A DNA stretch of 64,000 nt from Verrucomicrobiota bacterium (lineage in GTDB: Bacteria; Verrucomicrobiota; Verrucomicrobiia; Verrucomicrobiales; DEV007), in NCBI GenBank assembly GCA_963205275.1, contig CAUJIH010000013.1, forward strand, positions 1 to 64,000, given 5' to 3'. The position numbers and the translations under genes were made by a program. The notes under the pieces are model-generated. The model did no database searches, was not told the DNA's origin, and worked only from the letters and a program-made list of their open reading frames with translations. Of the stretch, positions 8,698 through 17,599 are shown one piece after another. Numbering within the stretch: the first letter of the stretch is position 1; each line of letters starts with the position of its first letter.

Positions 8698-10101
8698 TTT
8701 TCTTCGACATAAGCGGAGCAAATGTGCATGAACGTCTTCGGGCGAGAGCGCGCTGCCGTTCGATTCCTTAGGAAATCGACCGATCAGAATCGGGTGATCA
8801 TCCTGACTCGCAGGAATGCAGCCGTGCGAACCTTTCACCAGAGTCGCATCGAGCGGAATCACATCCATTTTCATCCGAAATCCCAACATCTTTTTCAGCA
8901 GTCGTCGTCCGACCGCAAGCTTTGGAAAGCGGATCTTCGGATCGAGGAAAAGCTCAGCAGGATCATAGCCAGGCTTGCGATGAATATCGACACAACGGGC
9001 AAAGTCAGGAGCACGACGATCCCTTTTCCACCAGTAATACGTGAACCAGCTATGCTCATCCGAGATGGCGACCAGATCCCCTGAGCGCTCATGCACAATG
9101 CCCAGCTCCGCCTGAGACTCGCGATCATGCACGGAGGCAACGCCAGGGATCGCACGGACAGCCTCAGCGACCTCTCTCAATAGCGCAGGATCGTTCACGT
9201 AAATATGGGCAATCTGATGATCCGGGATCGCGAAAGCACGGCAATTCCCGAGATCAATCATCTCAGTTTTCAGCTCGTCCCGCCAGACGATCCATCCCTT
9301 ATCCCGAAAGACGCGATTGATATGAATTGGGCGATCTACTTGCGTAATGCCGTATTCACTGAGGACTACTACCTCTACACCGCGTGATTCGAGATGCGTC
9401 ACCAAGTCCTCGACCACCTGATCAATCTCGAGCAGATCCAATTCGATCCGAGGGTCTTCCGGACCCAAGCGCTGGAGATTATAGTCCAAATGTGGCAGAT
9501 AAACTAGATTGAGATCAGGAGAGAAGCGATCTTCAAACCACCATGCCGCCCGCGCGATCCAACGACTCGATTCGATCCCTGCACCAGGCCCCCAAAAGGC
9601 GGGAAAGGGAAAGCGACCAAGCTTCTTTCGCATCTTATCACGCAGATTCATCGGCCAAGTCTGGATGTCGAAGATCTTTTTCCCATCGCTGCGATAGATC
9701 GGGCGTGGGGTAATCTGCCAATCAGCGGTGGAATACATATTGTTCCACCAGAAGACCTTGGCACAGGTGTAGTCCGGCTTCTCATCTCGGAGAACTTCCC
9801 AGAGCTTGCGTCCCTGCACTAGGTGATTTGACTGCTTCCAGCACCGATGCTCCGCATAATCGCGATCATACCACATGTTTCCTACGATGCCGTGTCCACT
9901 CGGTTTTCTGCCCGTGAGGAAGCTCGCCTGCATCGTGGAAGTCACAGCAGGAATCTGCGGAGTGACGTGAAGCAGTTGAATCCCCTCACGCTCGATGAAT
10001 CGACGGATAAAGGGAGTCCCTGGTCCGATCAGACGTGGAGTCAGACCGACGACATTGAGGACAGCGACGCGGGGGAAGTCAGGGGAAGAAGGGCGACTCA
10101 C
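8689..10101 (-). CDS. Alkaline phosphatase superfamily protein (type I phosphodiesterase/nucleotide pyrophosphatase family)
   Basis: A 470-aa protein with the metal-dependent phosphodiesterase/nucleotide pyrophosphatase fold. The region PAVTSTMQASFLTGRKPSGHG (about residues 51-71) corresponds to the nucleophile Thr/Ser segment of the family. Later blocks supply likely metal ligands: LPHLDYNLQ, VVVLSEYGITQ, DEHSWFTYYW and a C-terminal GSHGC. There is no signal peptide or membrane segment, so it is probably cytosolic. The substrate cannot be read from sequence. The two transporter genes upstream on the same strand could belong to one transcription unit (93-base gap). Confidence 0.78.
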   Translation of the reverse strand: MSRPSSPDFPRVAVLNVVGLTPRLIGPGTPFIRRFIEREGIQLLHVTPQIPAVTSTMQASFLTGRKPSGHGIVGNMWYDRDYAEHRCWKQSNHLVQGRKLWEVLRDEKPDYTCAKVFWWNNMYSTADWQITPRPIYRSDGKKIFDIQTWPMNLRDKMRKKLGRFPFPAFWGPGAGIESSRWIARAAWWFEDRFSPDLNLVYLPHLDYNLQRLGPEDPRIELDLLEIDQVVEDLVTHLESRGVEVVVLSEYGITQVDRPIHINRVFRDKGWIVWRDELKTEMIDLGNCRAFAIPDHQIAHIYVNDPALLREVAEAVRAIPGVASVHDRESQAELGIVHERSGDLVAISDEHSWFTYYWWKRDRRAPDFARCVDIHRKPGYDPAELFLDPKIRFPKLAVGRRLLKKMLGFRMKMDVIPLDATLVKGSHGCIPASQDDHPILIGRFPKESNGSALSPEDVHAHLLRLCRRKLQ

Positions 10102-10194
10102 GGGAAGAAGATTCGATTACAGAAGCAGGAAGCTACGGCTTCCGAAGCGCTCTTGCCAATCATCTCTTTCGAGTTTCCGATTCCACCGCCAGCT

Positions 10195-11670
10195 TCAGAC
10201 CATCGGAAATAGCTTGCTCAGCGTGAATACGACGGCAAGGCCGATCAGGGAGTTCGCAGTAATCTGAACCGTAAAAGTGCGCAAGGTCTCTCGCTCGGTC
10301 ATTCCGGAGAGTTTCGAAACTGCCCAGAACCCACTGTCATTCATCCAAGAGCAAAACATCGCTCCGAATCCGATACTCATAAAAAGATAGACCGGATCAC
10401 AACCCAGTTGCTCTCCCGCAGCCATCGGTGCCATGATGGACGAAGCCGTGAGCATAGCAACGGTCGCTGACCCCTGAGCAACACGCACGACCATGGCGAC
10501 CAACCAGCCCAGCAGGACTAAGTTCAGGCCATTCCCCTCTGCGAGAGTTTTTACGGCATCACCAACCCCTGCACTACGCAGGGCCGCGCCGAAGGCCCCA
10601 CCCGCGCTCGTGATCAAGATGATGATCCCCGCAGTCTCCAAAGGCGGTCCTGATAGCTCCTCCAGTTTCCCTAAGCCGAGCCGACACTGACGAGCGAGAA
10701 CCGCCATCGCAATGAAGGCACCGATGAAAAGAGCGATATTTTTGTTTCCGATAAAGTTTACCCAAGCTCGGATCGCATCGAAATGATCGTTCCCACCACA
10801 CAATCCGATAAAACTCGTCGCCCAACCCGCACCCGTCTCCTTTCCCGATTCCGCCAGTTCAAAGACAGTCGTTAGACTGATCAGCAGAATTGGCAAGACC
10901 ACGGGAGCAATGCTCCAAAGGAAGGAGGGCAACTCGTCATCCGGTTTATCCCCCAGTCCCTTGAGGCTCTCCAGAGGAACCATGCCCGATCCTCTCACCG
11001 GGACGACCACACGTCCGTTCAGCCAGTGACTGACCAAGAAACCGAAATAGGCAACCACGGCTCCGACCGACAGGCCCCAGACGAGAGAGTGTCCTACGCT
11101 GATCTTCAGGTCTTCCACCACTGCGATGGGGCCTGGGTGCGGCACTGTCATCGAGTGCGTGACCGAACCAGCCACACACACGGCTAGAATGTAGAGCACA
11201 TAGTTTTTCCCTGTTCTCAACGCCAGAGTCATCGCCAGAGGTGCCATGAGCATGATCATGGTATCGAAGAAAATCGGCGAGCTGAGGAGAAAAGTGCTGC
11301 ACAGCAAGGCCCATCCAGCCCTTTTCTCTCCAAAGACACCAAGAAAACGTCGGACTACCTTATCCGCGCTGCCACTGCTCATCACCGCCATCCCGATGAT
11401 CGCAGCCAGAGCGATGGGCAAAGCCACATCCCGAGCCGTATCACCGAAGCCCTTCGTAACCATCTCCACGACGCCAACAAGACCTGAAAAGAGCTTGATC
11501 GAGCCATCCTTCTGAACGATTTCCCAGCTCCCTCTGTCCGTCAAAATGCCAGCGAACAGGGCGGCGAGAATCAGTGAAAAGAAGGCATGCAGGCGGAGCT
11601 TACCGATGCTCACGACGATAAACACGACGCTGAGAGCGAGAACGACGAAGGGCCAGTAGGCAGAGGACAT
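10195..11670 (-). CDS. GntP-family (gluconate:H+ symporter-like) permease
   Basis: Inner-membrane transporter of 491 aa with about twelve hydrophobic segments. It has the layout of the GntP family, which imports gluconate and related sugar acids: repeated Gly-rich helices such as GMAVMSSGSADKVVRR and SAGGAFGAALRSAGVGD, and the stretch VRVAQGSATVAMLTASSIM near residue 410. ATG 11670 gives the natural hydrophobic N-terminus; a further-upstream TTG would add ten residues. It follows the SSS transporter gene by 48 bases and precedes the phosphodiesterase-like gene by 93 bases, suggesting a three-gene unit. The exact substrate is not determined. Confidence 0.87.
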   Translation of the reverse strand: MSSAYWPFVVLALSVVFIVVSIGKLRLHAFFSLILAALFAGILTDRGSWEIVQKDGSIKLFSGLVGVVEMVTKGFGDTARDVALPIALAAIIGMAVMSSGSADKVVRRFLGVFGEKRAGWALLCSTFLLSSPIFFDTMIMLMAPLAMTLALRTGKNYVLYILAVCVAGSVTHSMTVPHPGPIAVVEDLKISVGHSLVWGLSVGAVVAYFGFLVSHWLNGRVVVPVRGSGMVPLESLKGLGDKPDDELPSFLWSIAPVVLPILLISLTTVFELAESGKETGAGWATSFIGLCGGNDHFDAIRAWVNFIGNKNIALFIGAFIAMAVLARQCRLGLGKLEELSGPPLETAGIIILITSAGGAFGAALRSAGVGDAVKTLAEGNGLNLVLLGWLVAMVVRVAQGSATVAMLTASSIMAPMAAGEQLGCDPVYLFMSIGFGAMFCSWMNDSGFWAVSKLSGMTERETLRTFTVQITANSLIGLAVVFTLSKLFPMV

Positions 11671-11718
11671 AGAAGTAAAGATGCTGAAGGATAGAGACAA
11701 AATAATCCAGAGATTTTA

Positions 11719-13224
11719 TTACCCTTCTGCAAGTACAGATCTCAAAGGAAATTTTTTAGGCGGAATCAAAAGGCCGATCACGACAGTGAGCACACAGCCA
11801 AAGAAGCTGTACCACAGGAAGGCGATCTTCGTCTCCGGCTTCGTAGCGGTGAACAATCCCGCCTGATACAAATACAGACTCAGAAGCGCCAAAAAACCAA
11901 AGAGCCCTCCGATGAGAGCGCTTCGCGTGTCAGCTCTCTTGGTAAACATCCCCAGAACGAAAAGTCCCAGCAGAGGACCGCCGATCAGTCCGATGATTGT
12001 ATTCACCGACTCCACCAGATTTCCCTTCATGTGGGAAACGGCGAAGGCGAGAGCCATCACTAGAACTCCGTAGCCCACCGTGATCCATTTCGCACGGGTG
12101 AGCTGTTGCTCAGCGGGGGGCAGAGGTGATCGAGTGAGTCGCTGGCGAAAATCGATCACTGTAGCGGAACTCAGTGAACTGAGCCCAGCGGAGATCGTGG
12201 ACATACTCGCGGCATAGATCGCAGCAATCAGAAGTCCTGGGATACCGAACGGTAATTGAGTCACCACGAAGAAAGGCAGAATCTGATCCTCCTTTTCGAT
12301 GAGACCAGCAGCGAGCGGATCTCCGTTGACCTTGTAGAATGCATATAGAATCAGTCCGGTCGCATAGAAGAGGACATTCACCGGAAGAAGTAGCCATAAC
12401 TTGATCCAGAGAGATTTCTGAGATTCCTTCAACGATTTGGCGCTGAGATAGCGCTGGACGGATACCTGATCTGTGGCGAGTTGCACTAAGTGAAGAAAGA
12501 CCGTAGCGATCAGCAGAGACCCAAGATTGATATGATCTGAAAGTGAAAATGACAAGGGGATATTCAGGCGACCATCCGTGATCGCCGCGTCCCACACTCC
12601 ACCGAAGCCGTCAGGGATTTTGCTGAGCGCGACGAACACGATCAGCAACTGTCCAAGGACGAGAACCAAAAGCTGTAATGCATCCGTCCAGATCACAGCA
12701 CGCATTCCACCCAGAGCAGTGTAGAGCGTAGTGAGAGTCCCTGTCCCGAGAATCGTGATCCAGAGCGGGATCCCCGTCACCTTCTCCAAAGCCAGAGCGG
12801 GCGCATAGGTCGCGGCGGCCAGCCAGAGCGAAACTCGCAGAATGAACAGCCCCGAAGACAAGAGGCGGATCGATAGAGAAAAGCGCTCTTCCAGAAACTC
12901 ATACGCTGTGAAATAGCGCGATTGATAAAACCACGGCAAAAACCAGCGAATCGTGATCGGAGTAGCGACGAAATAAATGAGGACTGTGTAGAACCAAGCC
13001 AGACCGTTTTTATACACTTCTGCTGGAACCGCTAGATAGCTGATCCCGGAAAACAATGCAGCGAGTAGAGAAACACCGACTAAAAAACTTCCGATGCCGT
13101 GTCCTGCCAGAAAGTAGTCTCCCAAGCTACTCAATTTTTTCCTGGCCGAAAGCAGTCCAATCCCCACAGAAAGAATGAGGTAGATGCCAAATACAGAATA
13201 ATCTAGCCAAGAAAAATGGGCCAT
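11719..13224 (-). CDS. Sodium/solute symporter (SSS family)
   Basis: Inner-membrane Na+-coupled symporter of 501 aa with about thirteen predicted helices. Family features include the start DYSVFGIYLILSVGIGLLSAR, SLGDYFLAGHGIGSF, AALFSGISYLAVPAEVY, the helix pair TALGGMRAVIWTDALQLLVL, and STISAGLSSLSSATVIDF at about residue 340. These resemble the sialic-acid/monocarboxylate branch of SSS transporters, but the substrate is not resolved. It is the first gene of a minus-strand set with a GntP permease and a phosphodiesterase-like enzyme. A divergent gene starts 120 bases away, so that gap should hold its promoter. Confidence 0.9.
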   Translation of the reverse strand: MAHFSWLDYSVFGIYLILSVGIGLLSARKKLSSLGDYFLAGHGIGSFLVGVSLLAALFSGISYLAVPAEVYKNGLAWFYTVLIYFVATPITIRWFLPWFYQSRYFTAYEFLEERFSLSIRLLSSGLFILRVSLWLAAATYAPALALEKVTGIPLWITILGTGTLTTLYTALGGMRAVIWTDALQLLVLVLGQLLIVFVALSKIPDGFGGVWDAAITDGRLNIPLSFSLSDHINLGSLLIATVFLHLVQLATDQVSVQRYLSAKSLKESQKSLWIKLWLLLPVNVLFYATGLILYAFYKVNGDPLAAGLIEKEDQILPFFVVTQLPFGIPGLLIAAIYAASMSTISAGLSSLSSATVIDFRQRLTRSPLPPAEQQLTRAKWITVGYGVLVMALAFAVSHMKGNLVESVNTIIGLIGGPLLGLFVLGMFTKRADTRSALIGGLFGFLALLSLYLYQAGLFTATKPETKIAFLWYSFFGCVLTVVIGLLIPPKKFPLRSVLAEG

Positions 13225-13344
13225 GCATGAGGCTAGCAGAGAGTCATAAAAGACCGCAACGAAAAATCTGGCGTGATCGTGAATATGGAATTCACCGATT
13301 CGTGTATTAGCAATTTTTAGTGACTCGTGCTACATGAAAATATC

Positions 13345-13728
13345 ATGTTCCATCAAGGTCAGCGCGTCGTATGCATCGATGATCAGTTCGCTCCGTGGGT
13401 GTACGATCTCTATCGTGCCCTGCCGCAGAAAAATGAAGTTTACACCGTCCGTGCCTTAGGGATCGGGCGTTCTAACCCGCAATTTGGGCTCGACGACGAT
13501 GCCCAGCTCACGATTCTGGGGGCAGAGCCAGACCTACTCGTCCTGCTGGAGGAGTTGCACAATCCTGACGACCCACATTCCACGATCCAGCAAGAACTCG
13601 GATTTCGAGCGGAACGATTCGCTCCGCAGGAAGAAGACTGGATGGAGGAGGAAGCGGTAGCTCTCGTCGGGGTCGGACAGGACGTAGAATCTTGGGAACA
13701 AGAAAACCAAAATCCGTTTATCAAATGA
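13345..13728 (+). CDS. Small acidic protein of unknown function
   Basis: A 127-aa protein beginning MFHQGQRVVCIDDQF, with a first half that reads like a small beta-barrel (KOW/SH3-like pattern: GQRVVCIDD, NEVYTVRALGIG) and a very acidic C-terminal third. ATG 13345 was preferred over a GTG 18 bases upstream because the family-like N-terminus begins there. The stop overlaps the start of the downstream glycerophosphodiesterase gene (ATGA), so translation is probably coupled. No signal peptide or membrane segment is visible. I do not assign a function. Confidence 0.75.
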   Translation: MFHQGQRVVCIDDQFAPWVYDLYRALPQKNEVYTVRALGIGRSNPQFGLDDDAQLTILGAEPDLLVLLEELHNPDDPHSTIQQELGFRAERFAPQEEDWMEEEAVALVGVGQDVESWEQENQNPFIK

Positions 13729-14729
13729 GAATCAAATACACACAGAACACCTTATTCACGCTCACAGCCCTTTGTGGAGCACTGTTTCTGACAGAAGTCA
13801 CGGCAGAAAATACGCGCCCCTTTCAAATCGCGCACCGCGGTGCCAGCGCTTATGTGCCTGAGCATACCCTGGCAGCAGAATCGCTCGCCTACGGATTGGG
13901 GGCAGAATACATCGAGCAAGATGTTGCCATGACCAGCGACGATGTGCCCGTGGTGACACACGATATTACACTCGACTCGACGACGGACGTAGCGAAGCTC
14001 TTTCCAACTCGTGCCCGCGAGGACGGAAAGTTTTATGTGATCGACTTTACTTTAAAGGAAGTGAAAAGCCTCCACGCCCGTGAGCGCTTCAATCCCAAGA
14101 CGGGAGAACCCGTGTTGCCGAACCGCTTTCCCAATCAGATTCCTCAATTCCGGATTCCCACCTTCGAGGAAGCTCTCGCCCTGATTACTGGCCTCAACCA
14201 CAGCACAGGGCGCAAAGTGGGAGTACATGTGGAAATCAAACGCCCAGGCTGGCATCTCACCCAGGGAAAAGATCTAGGCGCTGCAGTGGTCCTGATGCTA
14301 GCAAAATACGGATTCAGTGGAAAGGACGATCCTTTCTTCATTCAGTGCTTCGAGTTCACCGAGGTTAAGCGCCTCCGTGAAAAGCTGAATTATCAAGGAC
14401 CATTGGTTCAACTCATGGGAGGAAAAAAAGGCGAGGATGGGACAGATTTCGTCCACATGCGCACGCCTGAGGGATTGCGGGAACTAGCGAAGTGGGCCGA
14501 CGGCATCGGCCCCTCGATCACGAGTTTTATCACAGGAAAGTCTCCCGAGTCGAGAAAGATCTCCAGCCTAGTCGCTGACGCAAAAGCAGCCGGTCTATAC
14601 ACACATGCCTGGACCGCACGGGCAGACGAACTTCCCAAATGGGCGACCAGCTACGACGACGTGATCCGCGCTTTGACAGAAGCAGGAGTCGCAGGTTACT
14701 TCACCGATTTTCCAGGACTGGGACGATAG
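13725..14729 (+). CDS. Glycerophosphodiester phosphodiesterase (GDPD), exported
   Basis: Hydrolyses glycerophosphodiesters from lipid headgroups to glycerol-3-phosphate and an alcohol. The 334-aa precursor has a signal peptide (residues about 1-28). The GDPD TIM barrel follows, with the hallmark HRGASAYVPEHT (catalytic His at about 41), the metal ligands EQDVAMTSDDVPVVTHD, and an Ile-Pro-Thr-Phe-Glu-Glu-Ala element typical of GlpQ. The insert with KLFPTRAREDGKFY resembles periplasmic E. coli GlpQ. ATG 13725 overlaps the upstream stop by ATGA; an earlier in-frame start would hide the signal peptide. Confidence 0.92.
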   Translation: MRIKYTQNTLFTLTALCGALFLTEVTAENTRPFQIAHRGASAYVPEHTLAAESLAYGLGAEYIEQDVAMTSDDVPVVTHDITLDSTTDVAKLFPTRAREDGKFYVIDFTLKEVKSLHARERFNPKTGEPVLPNRFPNQIPQFRIPTFEEALALITGLNHSTGRKVGVHVEIKRPGWHLTQGKDLGAAVVLMLAKYGFSGKDDPFFIQCFEFTEVKRLREKLNYQGPLVQLMGGKKGEDGTDFVHMRTPEGLRELAKWADGIGPSITSFITGKSPESRKISSLVADAKAAGLYTHAWTARADELPKWATSYDDVIRALTEAGVAGYFTDFPGLGR

Positions 14730-14755
14730 AACGGCATCGACCGCCGCATGCGTTG

Positions 14756-15580
14756 CTACGCACTTTTTCCATCGACCTCTGCACACTTGAGCGATTTTCT
14801 CTCCGCATTGATCTTCATGCGGACATTGAGGATTTCTACTCCTAGAGAGAAAGCCATCGCAAAATAGACAAATGCTTTCTGGAAGTGGAAGTGGAAGCCC
14901 TCAGCCACTAAGGTCGTCCCGATCAGAAGAAGAAACGAAAGCGCCAGAACTTTCACCGTGGGATGACGACTGATAAAGTCACTCACGACACCGACGAAAA
15001 TCAGCATGAATCCAACCGATGCCAGCACCGCAAGGACCATAATCGACACATAATCGACCATTCCTACAGCGGTAATGACAGAATCCAGTGAGAATACGAT
15101 ATCAAGCACGGCGATCTGCGTAAGGATGGCCATATAAGAGCGCTTCGCATGGGCACTATCAAAAGAGCCATACGATTGAGTAGCCTCAGTCGGAGCTTCT
15201 TCATACCCCTCGACCTTGTGATGCAATTCCTTCGTGCTCTTCCACAGGAGGAAAAGCCCTCCGGAAATCAAGATCAGATCCTTTCCGGAGATTGGATGTT
15301 CCCATATTGTGAAGAAAGGATCCTTTAACTGCATCACCCAAGCGATGCAGAGCAGAAGAAGAATACGGGTGAGCATGGCGAACGCCAACCCAAGCATTCG
15401 GGCACGTGGACGACGATCTTTCGGTAGTCGATCTACCAGAATAGACAGGAAGACGATATTATCGATCCCTAGGACAATCTCCATCGTCGCCAGCGTCAAC
15501 AGCGCGATCCATCCCTCAGCCGAAGCCATCCAAGAAAAATCAAGAAACCCAGTAGCGAGGAAGGGATCGGGGAATGGCAT
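14756..15580 (-). CDS. TerC-family integral membrane protein
   Basis: Polytopic inner-membrane protein of 274 aa in the TerC/YkoY family. Members are linked to tellurite resistance and, more recently, to metal (Mn2+) export that supports secreted-protein metallation. Family signatures are seen: EIVLGIDNIVFLSI in the first half and the matching repeat VLDIVFSLDSVITAVGM in the second, whose acidic residues within membrane helices are diagnostic. ATG 15580 was chosen over a GTG 15 bases upstream. It converges with the glycerophosphodiesterase gene with 26 bases between stops. I looked for a yybP-ykoY manganese riboswitch upstream and saw none. Confidence 0.92.
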   Translation of the reverse strand: MPFPDPFLATGFLDFSWMASAEGWIALLTLATMEIVLGIDNIVFLSILVDRLPKDRRPRARMLGLAFAMLTRILLLLCIAWVMQLKDPFFTIWEHPISGKDLILISGGLFLLWKSTKELHHKVEGYEEAPTEATQSYGSFDSAHAKRSYMAILTQIAVLDIVFSLDSVITAVGMVDYVSIMVLAVLASVGFMLIFVGVVSDFISRHPTVKVLALSFLLLIGTTLVAEGFHFHFQKAFVYFAMAFSLGVEILNVRMKINAERKSLKCAEVDGKSA

Positions 15581-15729
15581 GGCAGTACGAAGCACAGAAT
15601 TCGGAAAAGATGTAAGCGGAAACGCCTATTTTGGCAAGATCAGGAAGGAAGCAGAAAGTGAAATTTTAACCCTGATTCCAAAGTAGAATATTATGAATAA
15701 AGCAAAGGGTAAATGTGTCGTGAAAAATG

Positions 15730-15752
15730 CTTTGAAAAGCTTCTAATCAAAG
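15730..15752. repeat. Short inverted repeat upstream of the TerC gene
   Basis: CTTTGA (15730-15735) and TCAAAG (15747-15752) flank an 11-base spacer containing AAGCTT, about 150 bases upstream of the TerC start. It abuts the terminator of the preceding gene. No regulator is known to me for this site. Confidence 0.25.
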
Positions 15753-15785
15753 GAAAAGAGCCAGGCAGGTTTCCCCACCTGGCTC
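15751..15785 (-). terminator. Intrinsic terminator after the anti-sigma-like gene
   Basis: GAGCCAGG (15758-15765) and CCTGGCTC (15778-15785) form a strong 8-bp GC stem with a 12-base loop. On the minus strand the stem is followed by TTTTCCTTT. It lies 47 bases after the stop of the anti-sigma-like gene and separates the sigma operon from terC. Confidence 0.75.
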
Positions 15786-15831
15786 CCCAGTATATTACGT
15801 CCACGACCAAACACCGTCCGGTCGAAATTTT

Positions 15832-16857
15832 TCACTTCCGTCCCATCATTCCTGATTTCAGTTCCGATGACACGCGATGACTTCTGTCGAGAATTCGCTC
15901 TAAATTGCTTCGATGAGCACTTCCAACGGGCATCTCGCCAATCATCCGAGACAAATCCGCCTGCATTTCTTTCATTTCGGTCAGAACTCGCAAGTCACTC
16001 TCATCATTCATCACAGGATTTTCACTGATCGATACAGGCTGAAAACGACTCGATGCGCGAGAAGTTGCGGCACGCACTCCTCCTTCCATTGTTACGAATC
16101 CATGAACCAAAACACTGTCCTGTGTCACAGAACTGACGCCCCCCTCCCGCGCACTCAGATGGCGGTCCACTAGAGTTGAACGGAATCCTTGCCCAGACGC
16201 AAGAGTCGTCACTGAAGGCAGATAGGAATCCACCCGCTCCGGAGAGGCGACTCGCGACAGCGACGGACCCGGGCGGAAACCAGCCGGAGTGATTGCCTCA
16301 TCTCCGATATAGCTGGAATCAATGTCATACGCCAGATCCTCGGAACCATCCGCCAGATCCAATGCGGAGAGATCGTCGATCTCATCGGCCAGCAGAAGTT
16401 GCGGTGTATGGATCGTATCCGCAGCAGCGACCGTGGCTTCAGCCAGAGTCTGAGCCGATGTAGCGGACATCGCCCTGTCTACCAGCGAGGCCGATTTCAT
16501 CGTAGCCTGCTGTTTCACGGCGAGCGATCCGACGACGGCCATTGCCCCGATCACTGCCGCTACAGCGAATTTTTGACGAACGCCGAAGAAAGGTCTCACG
16601 ACATTCGATGGTTCCGAAGTCTCAGCATTCGCCACAGCCACCAAGCGGAGTTGTGGACGCTCACACTCCGAAAGCCACTCCTCACTCAGACCGTGACGGA
16701 GCAAGTCCATCACTTCACACATTGATGCTAGATCACGGCTCGCCGCAGGAGACTCCAGCAGCAGCGCTTCAAATTTCGCCGCTTCCGCTGGGCTGAGTTC
16801 GCCCAGAGCATAGGCTGTCATCTCAGGATCATCAGGATTGACAGGTTCACGATTCAT
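15832..16857 (-). CDS. Putative membrane-anchored anti-sigma factor
   Basis: A 341-aa protein directly after an ECF sigma gene (47-base gap). The N-terminus reads like a zinc-less anti-sigma domain (DDPEMTAYALGELSPAEAAKFEALL), a pattern common in regulators encoded beside ECF sigmas. A single transmembrane helix at about residues 95-112 (FAVAAVIGAMAVVGSLAVK) would place about 230 residues in the periplasm. That part is Ser/Ala-rich, lacks a recognised domain and ends with a short helical segment. The neighbourhood makes inhibition of the cognate sigma the most likely role. The function is inferred from position and the N-terminal pattern only. Confidence 0.7.
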   Translation of the reverse strand: MNREPVNPDDPEMTAYALGELSPAEAAKFEALLLESPAASRDLASMCEVMDLLRHGLSEEWLSECERPQLRLVAVANAETSEPSNVVRPFFGVRQKFAVAAVIGAMAVVGSLAVKQQATMKSASLVDRAMSATSAQTLAEATVAAADTIHTPQLLLADEIDDLSALDLADGSEDLAYDIDSSYIGDEAITPAGFRPGPSLSRVASPERVDSYLPSVTTLASGQGFRSTLVDRHLSAREGGVSSVTQDSVLVHGFVTMEGGVRAATSRASSRFQPVSISENPVMNDESDLRVLTEMKEMQADLSRMIGEMPVGSAHRSNLERILDRSHRVSSELKSGMMGRK

Positions 16858-16904
16858 AATGGAAATAGAATGGGGGTAAAGTCACTCAATCGGAAGAGAA
16901 AGAA

Positions 16905-17444
16905 TCAGTCAGAAATTTCCACGCCCATCAAGGCGCGGAGTCGTTTTATGCCCGTGTGGATGAGAAAGCCCACGTTAAACACGCTGAGTCCCGTCACGTC
17001 CGAGATTTCTTTATAACTGAGATCTCCCTGAAACTTCAGTCGGATCACTTCGCGCTGATTCTCAGGCAATCGATCCAGTAGCGCCATCACCTCCACATGT
17101 CGCTCGCGCTCCTCCATCGCACGTGACGGGTCAGGAGCTGAATCATTAATGCTCTCAAAAACTTCTCCGGCGGAAGAAATCATCGGATTCTCCTTCCGCA
17201 AAATATCGATCGCTCGATTCCGACAGACGGTATAAAGCCAACTCTTCAGACGCCCTTGAATCGTAGTCGGATCTTGAGCGTGCAGCTTGATGAAGGTATC
17301 CTGGACCACATCGCGAGCGCGATCCCAATCACCCCTCAGCAGTCCAGCTGCGTAGCCCGTGAGAGGGCCTTCGAAATCTGCTTGAGCAGATTCGACAAGT
17401 TCGCGGGGCGAAACTTCCATAAGTTGGAGTAGAGGGGCCGGCAT
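16905..17444 (-). CDS. ECF-type RNA polymerase sigma factor
   Basis: A 179-aa extracytoplasmic-function sigma factor. Region 2 contains DRARDVVQDTFIKLH and RLKSWLYTVCRNRAIDILRK. Region 4 contains RLPENQREVIRLKFQGDLSYKEISDVTGLS followed by the recognition helix. ATG 17444 was taken as start; GTG 17459 and ATG 17420 are alternatives. The anti-sigma-like gene follows, giving a standard sigma/anti-sigma pair closed by an intrinsic terminator. A palindrome and a GGAAC element lie 62-78 bases upstream and may mark an autoregulated promoter. The signal sensed is unknown. Confidence 0.92.
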   Translation of the reverse strand: MPAPLLQLMEVSPRELVESAQADFEGPLTGYAAGLLRGDWDRARDVVQDTFIKLHAQDPTTIQGRLKSWLYTVCRNRAIDILRKENPMISSAGEVFESINDSAPDPSRAMEERERHVEVMALLDRLPENQREVIRLKFQGDLSYKEISDVTGLSVFNVGFLIHTGIKRLRALMGVEISD

Positions 17445-17505
17445 TGCAGGAATTCTCACCGCCTAAAACGAACCGACTCCGGATTTATTAGAATTTAGTT
17501 AAAAA

Positions 17506-17522
17506 AACTGTATCACAGTTCC
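17506..17522 (-). promoter_or_regulatory. Palindrome and GGAAC element upstream of the ECF sigma gene
   Basis: AACTGT-ATC-ACAGTT (17506-17520) is a perfect inverted repeat. On the minus strand GGAAC (17522-17518) overlaps its edge, and GGAAC is the classical -35 core of many ECF promoters. The combination suggests autoregulation with a possible operator, but no convincing -10 can be fixed. Confidence 0.35.
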
Positions 17523-17599
17523 CAATTTTCTCAAGAACAGCTCTGAACCAAGGCGAAAGATTCGAAAAGCCTGCTCCACTCACCTCTCGCTCGCGCGCT

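Noticed and set aside
15581-15750. Possible yybP-ykoY manganese riboswitch before the TerC gene
   Set aside because: The conserved riboswitch core sequences are not present on the minus strand.
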